From assembly GCF_030232585.1 (NCBI RefSeq), contig NZ_JASPJX010000002.1:124001-188000 (forward strand): a stretch of 64,000 nt of DNA, written 5' to 3'. This DNA is from Corynebacterium sp. MSK008. GTDB lineage: Bacteria; Actinomycetota; Actinomycetes; Mycobacteriales; Mycobacteriaceae. This document shows positions 60,090 through 64,000 of this stretch, piece after piece (the first letter of the stretch is position 1; every line of letters begins with the position of its first letter). The notes under the pieces are model-generated. The model was not told the origin of the DNA, made no database searches, and was given only the letters and a program-made list of their open reading frames with translations. Made by a program: the position numbers and the translations under genes.

Positions 60090-63000
60090 GTGTCTACCCT
60101 CATCCCCGTCCACGCATCGGAGCATGTCCTAGGGGGCGTGTCCGAATACTTGGCCACTGCGTTTTCGCTTGCAAACCCGGAGACGTCGAACGCGCTGAAG
60201 GCGTTTTTGGAGGACACGGAGCGCGGCATGTTCCACGGTCCGTACGTACGCACCCGGTTGCCGTACGCGCGCGCGATTGGCTGGGACGGGATTCTGGATT
60301 GGATGCCAGAGTGGTTTACGCCGTACCACCACCAGGCGGAGGCGTTCCGCAGGCTGCGCAGCAGGGATGAGCAGGGGGTGCGACGTCCGGAGCCGACGTT
60401 GGTGATCACGGGTACTGGCTCGGGTAAGACTGAGTCTTTCCTCTACCCGGTGCTGGACCACGCGGCGCGGGCGCGAGCGGAGGGACAACGCGGCACCAAG
60501 GCACTGCTGCTGTACCCCATGAACGCGCTGGCGAACGACCAGGCGGACCGTTTGGCCAAGCTGCTCACCAGCGAGCCGGCGTTGGCGGGGGTCACGGCGG
60601 GTATTTACACGGGTGAGTCGAAGGGTACCGTCCGCAAGGTCACGCGGGATTCACTGATCACTGACCGTGACCAGATGCGCGCGGATCCGCCAGACATCTT
60701 GCTCACCAACTACAAGATGTTGGACCAGCTGCTGCTGCGTGAAGAGGACCGGGAGATCTGGAAGCGTTCGGCAACGTCGTTGCAGTACCTGGTGCTGGAT
60801 GAGTTTCACACGTACGACGGTGCGCAGGGCACGGACGTCGCACTTCTGCTGCGTCGGTTGGGGCTGATGCTGAAAGCACACCAGCCGGAGGGGTTCCTCG
60901 GCGAGTACGCATCCAATCCGCTGGGCAGGGTCACGCCGGTGGCGACATCGGCAACGCTCGGCGGCGAAGACGACACGCAGAAGGTGCTGGACTTCGCGGG
61001 CACGATTTTCGGGGAGCAGTTCAGCGCGGACGCGCTGGTCGGCGAGCGCATGCTGACGTACGAGCAGTGGGTGGACGAGATCGCGGAGACTTTCGGGAGC
61101 CACTCCCCTACTCCGCTGCCGGACATCGACCAGATCAAGCAGATCAACAGCACGATTGCGGACGATGCTTCGGGCCGCGACTACGCGGACGTGGTGCTCG
61201 AGGTCTTCCGCACGCAGCTGTGGGATGCCGGCGAGACGCTGGAAGAGATCATTGCGGCGTACGCGGTTCATCCGCTGACCCGGGCGCTGCTGGAGGCGGC
61301 GAAAAACGCAGCTCCGCTTATCGAGCGCGAGGGCGAGAAGGAAACGACGGTGCCGGCGGCGGTACTCGGCGAGATTGTGGTGCGCAGCCTCAAAGAGGGC
61401 CCGGCACGCGAGTTCGTCACCCACCTGCTCACCGCGATCGCACACGTGCGAGCGCTGGCGGGCGAGAAGTACGGCTTCGGTGGAAAGCGCCTGCCGGGTG
61501 TGGAAACGCACCTGTGGCTGCGTGAGGTCTCTCGCATCGAGCGCACGGTGACGCCGACTGAGGACGGCGAGGTGTTTCGCTTCGCGGATGACGGCCAGCT
61601 CGGCGGGGACGACGCTGCGGTGTGGCTGCCAGCGATCTACTGCCGCGAGTGCGGGCGCGCCGGATGGATGACGGCGTTGGAGCCCGGCACGGACGCGGTG
61701 GTGCTCGGTGGCGGGGAGATCCGCAAGGCGAGCGTCGATAAGCCTGAGCTCGTGCGCCCCCTCATCGATGCCACCAATGAGTACCGCCGGGCGCTCAAAG
61801 ACGGCAAGGAGATGAAGGAGTACGGCGACGATGAGGGCAAGCGGGCCCTGATGTGGTTCCACACGCAGACCCGCACGCTGTCTGCGAGCGAGCCGGACGA
61901 GCGGGAGCGGGCGGAGGGCCTGTCGGTGCCCGTGATCACCTACGCCGGTCTCGACGCCGGCGAGTATGCCCGCGAGCAGGTGTGCCCGTCGTGCGGGGAG
62001 ACGGACACCATCCGCTACATCGGTTCGCGCGTGGCCACGCTGCTGTCGGTGGGGCTGTCCAACCTGTTCGGCATGCCGCAGCTGGAGCAGGAGGAGAAGA
62101 AGACCCTCGTGTTCGCGGACTCCGTGCAGGACGCGGCGCACCGTGCGGGGTTTGTGCAGGCCAGGGCGCGCGCGTTTGGTATCCGCGCGTTGATGCGCAG
62201 CGTCGTCGCAAGCTCCGACGATGGAGGACAAGGTGAGGTTTCCGTGGCGCAGCTGCCGCTGCGGATCCTCGAGCGCGCAGACGCCGCTGAGGACCCGTTG
62301 CGTGCGCGGTTTGAGCTGCTGCCCCAGGAGATCGCGGAGACGCCCACGTTCCGCGCGTTCTGGGAGAAGGACGCTGACGATGCGTCCCGGCGCGCGGCCA
62401 CCGCGGCGGTGCTGGAGCGCCTTGAGTTGGACGCGGCGCTCGAGTTCGGCCAGCAGGCGGACCTGCCGCGTTCCCTGGTGTCCACCGGTGCGCTCACTCC
62501 GCGGGTGGATGTGGATGACGCGGTGCTGCTTCAGGCGGCGGAAGAGGCGCTGTGCAGCATCGAAAGCGGCCTGTTCGAGGTGGTGGACGCCACCGACCCG
62601 CAGGTGCGGCTGCGCTGGATGCGCGGGCTGTTGGAGCAGGTGCGCGCACGCGGCGGCGTGTACACGCCAATGTTCAAGTCCTACCTGCAGGACGACGGCA
62701 ACACGTGGCGCCTGCACAACCGCTACGCCAAGGCGCGTGGCATGCGCCGGTTTGCCAAGGGCGGTGCGCCGGAGTTCCCGCGCTCCGGGCCGGCGGTAGA
62801 TGACAAGGACCGCGGCGTGACCCCGCTGGGCAGCCCGCGCGGGCGCTACGCGCGGTGGACCTCCAAGGTGCTGGGGATCGGCACCCACGACGCGGCGACG
62901 GTGCTCACCAACGTGTTCCGCGAGCTCGCCCGGCGCGAGGTGCTCATGGCCGTGTCCACGGACACCGGCGGCACGATGTACGCCATTGCATCGCAGCAGG

Positions 63001-64000
63001 TGGTGGTGGCCGGTGAAGGTGAACCGGCGATGTTGCAGTGTGGGGTGTGTCATGCACCGTTGGGCGTCGATAGGCAACTGCGCACCTTGCTTCAGGGCCT
63101 GCCGTGCCCCACGCCCGGCTGCCCCGGCGAGCTCGAAGAGGAGCCGATTGAGGCGAACTACTACTCGCAGCTGTACACCTCCACTAACCCGCGCGCGGTG
63201 GTGGCGCGCGAGCACACCGGGTTGATCCCGAAGGAGGAACGCCTCGCGCTCGAGCGGGCGTTCCGCGGCGGCGCCGAGGCACCGAACGCGCCGAACGTGC
63301 TGGTGGCAACGCCGACGCTGGAGATGGGCATCGATATCGGCGACCTGTCCACGGTCATGCTCGCCTCGCTGCCCACCACCGTGTCCTCGTACGTGCAGCG
63401 TGTGGGTCGCGCCGGGCGCCTCACCGGCAACTCGCTCGTGCTCGCCTTCGTGCAGGGCCGCGGGAGCATGCTGCCGAAGCTGAACCAGCCGCTGTCCGTC
63501 ATCGCGGGCACCGTGGTGCCGCCGGCGGCGTTCCTCTCCGCCACCGAGATCCTGCGCCGGCAGACCACGGCGTACTTGGTAGACACACTGTCGTTCCGCA
63601 ACAGCGGGCTGGATGTGAAGTATTCGCGCGACGTGTTCAGCACCCGCAAGGTCTCGCTGGTGGAGGTGCTCGGCGAGGACATCGCGGCCGGCGTGGAGGA
63701 CCGCGTGGACGCGTTTTTGGCCACGGTGGCAGGGTCCGTGGACGCGGCCACCATGGACGGGGTGCGCGCGTGGGCGTGCGGGCAGGGGCCCGACTCGCTC
63801 ACGGGCGAGATGGAGCGCACCCGCAGACTCTGGGACGGCGAGGTCAAGGCGTTCACCACGCGGCTGAGCACCCTCCAAGACCAGCTGAGTGCGCTGGATG
63901 CCAAGGTGGACCCGAACGCGGGTACCGAAAACGCCGACGCGGAGCTGGAGCGCGACAAGCGCAGCACGAAGGCGGCGTACCATCGCACCGCCAAGGACCT
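60090..64000 (+). CDS. Very large DEAD/DEAH helicase, DrmA/DruE-like (3' end outside window)
   Basis: Open from GTG 60090 to the window edge, at least 1303 codons. Walker A GTGSGKTESFL near residue 110; DEAD-box variant VLDEFHTYDG near 236; SAT motif VATSATLGG; helicase motif VI YVQRVGRAGR near 1101. Two zinc-binding pairs: CRECG with CPSCG, and CGVCH with CPTPGCPG. Helicases of this kind with a C-terminal DUF1998 region occur in DISARM (DrmA/DrmB) and Druantia (DruE); the part that would decide lies outside. A piece of this gene occurs at 48.4 kb fused to the methyltransferase tail, suggesting the helicase once followed the methyltransferase. A TACAGT box just upstream of the GTG suggests leaderless transcription. 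Confidence 0.85.
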   Translation, partial: MSTLIPVHASEHVLGGVSEYLATAFSLANPETSNALKAFLEDTERGMFHGPYVRTRLPYARAIGWDGILDWMPEWFTPYHHQAEAFRRLRSRDEQGVRRPEPTLVITGTGSGKTESFLYPVLDHAARARAEGQRGTKALLLYPMNALANDQADRLAKLLTSEPALAGVTAGIYTGESKGTVRKVTRDSLITDRDQMRADPPDILLTNYKMLDQLLLREEDREIWKRSATSLQYLVLDEFHTYDGAQGTDVALLLRRLGLMLKAHQPEGFLGEYASNPLGRVTPVATSATLGGEDDTQKVLDFAGTIFGEQFSADALVGERMLTYEQWVDEIAETFGSHSPTPLPDIDQIKQINSTIADDASGRDYADVVLEVFRTQLWDAGETLEEIIAAYAVHPLTRALLEAAKNAAPLIEREGEKETTVPAAVLGEIVVRSLKEGPAREFVTHLLTAIAHVRALAGEKYGFGGKRLPGVETHLWLREVSRIERTVTPTEDGEVFRFADDGQLGGDDAAVWLPAIYCRECGRAGWMTALEPGTDAVVLGGGEIRKASVDKPELVRPLIDATNEYRRALKDGKEMKEYGDDEGKRALMWFHTQTRTLSASEPDERERAEGLSVPVITYAGLDAGEYAREQVCPSCGETDTIRYIGSRVATLLSVGLSNLFGMPQLEQEEKKTLVFADSVQDAAHRAGFVQARARAFGIRALMRSVVASSDDGGQGEVSVAQLPLRILERADAAEDPLRARFELLPQEIAETPTFRAFWEKDADDASRRAATAAVLERLELDAALEFGQQADLPRSLVSTGALTPRVDVDDAVLLQAAEEALCSIESGLFEVVDATDPQVRLRWMRGLLEQVRARGGVYTPMFKSYLQDDGNTWRLHNRYAKARGMRRFAKGGAPEFPRSGPAVDDKDRGVTPLGSPRGRYARWTSKVLGIGTHDAATVLTNVFRELARREVLMAVSTDTGGTMYAIASQQVVVAGEGEPAMLQCGVCHAPLGVDRQLRTLLQGLPCPTPGCPGELEEEPIEANYYSQLYTSTNPRAVVAREHTGLIPKEERLALERAFRGGAEAPNAPNVLVATPTLEMGIDIGDLSTVMLASLPTTVSSYVQRVGRAGRLTGNSLVLAFVQGRGSMLPKLNQPLSVIAGTVVPPAAFLSATEILRRQTTAYLVDTLSFRNSGLDVKYSRDVFSTRKVSLVEVLGEDIAAGVEDRVDAFLATVAGSVDAATMDGVRAWACGQGPDSLTGEMERTRRLWDGEVKAFTTRLSTLQDQLSALDAKVDPNAGTENADAELERDKRSTKAAYHRTAKD

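Larger units (their letters stand above)
65..63076. repeat. Dispersed 10-mer GTCGATARGC (17 sites)
   Basis: By hand scan, + orientation at 65, 10537, 12497, 23707, 29638, 30523, 55977, 61734 and 63067. - orientation (GCYTATCGAC on the + strand) at 2342, 5253, 11581, 16376, 17745, 22741, 32723 and 49264. Most are followed by AA or AnnGC and preceded by GNC and, 4-9 bases further out, GGAG or GAGC. Sites occur in genes in several reading frames, so this is a DNA-level signal. Near matches (GTCGATAAGT, GTCGATACGC, GTCGATAAGG) are additional. Confidence 0.75.

Noticed and set aside
60651-63983. Open frame of 1110 codons on the - strand opposite the large helicase
   Set aside because: It is Arg/His/Gln-rich with no domain, and the + strand frame carries all helicase and zinc motifs; it is a GC-rich shadow frame. 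The same holds for the long frames at 5-1291, 1781-3601, 26018-27508 and 37787-39319.

Overview
The window looks like Corynebacterium chromosome, probably a short distance from oriC. It is GC-rich. It carries a complete trp operon with a Trp-codon leader, and murJ fused to a kinase-like domain followed by a NUDIX/cca divergon, which is the order remembered from C. glutamicum close to parAB-rnpA-rpmH-dnaA. Eight perfect or near-perfect ParB sites (GTTTCACGTGAAAC) lie between 5.4 and 37.8 kb. By that gene order oriC should be to the left of base 1, and the + strand reads away from it.

Core part (1-27.6 kb). murJ, a DUF6049 secreted membrane protein and a NUDIX hydrolase are read leftward. cca, yqgE, azlC and azlD are read rightward. 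Next come a small exported protein, a DUF222/HNH protein, three 44-bp repeats and a membrane protein. The trp operon (trpL, E, G, D, CF, B, A) runs on without a gap into a Rieske protein, a bile-acid:Na+ symporter-like protein and a small DUF6881-like protein, ending at a terminator. After a HARE-HTH/SdpI pair and a dicarboxylate/amino-acid:cation symporter there is an array of six helically phased TCACTGTAAAA repeats bracketed by two parS sites. A Ser/Gly lipoprotein, three tandem small secreted paralogues and a TPM/DUF5129-like protein complete this part.

Defence part (27.6-64 kb). An intact IS1249-like element (24-bp inverted repeats, 8-bp target duplication) sits directly upstream of a complete Wadjet (JetABCD/MksFEBG) operon. 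HicB-like and ImmA/IrrE-like genes follow. A DISARM-like pair comes next: a SNF2-type helicase and a 1521-aa adenine methyltransferase. The probable third member, a very large zinc-binding DEAD/DEAH helicase of DrmA/DruE type, starts only at 60.1 kb and leaves the window.

The 15 kb between methyltransferase and helicase is the most unusual stretch. The 3' end of the methyltransferase gene is repeated downstream four more times in direct orientation (46.5, 48.1, 48.8 and 50.0 kb), and one copy is joined to a fragment of the distant helicase gene. Between the copies sit AT-richer cargo genes: a CHAT-domain protease-like protein, two proteins with HEPN-like RNxxxH motifs, and a small overlapping gene pair. 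This looks like a defence-gene capture site built on direct repeats of a methyltransferase 3' end. To its right are an IS21-family element, a TRAFAC-type GTPase with a small partner, a lipoprotein, gltS and a Rib-like surface protein.

Two genome-scale signals run through the window. GTCGATARGC occurs 17 times by hand count where well under one is expected. CTCCCCC is almost confined to the + strand (about 27 against 2) whatever the direction of the genes.
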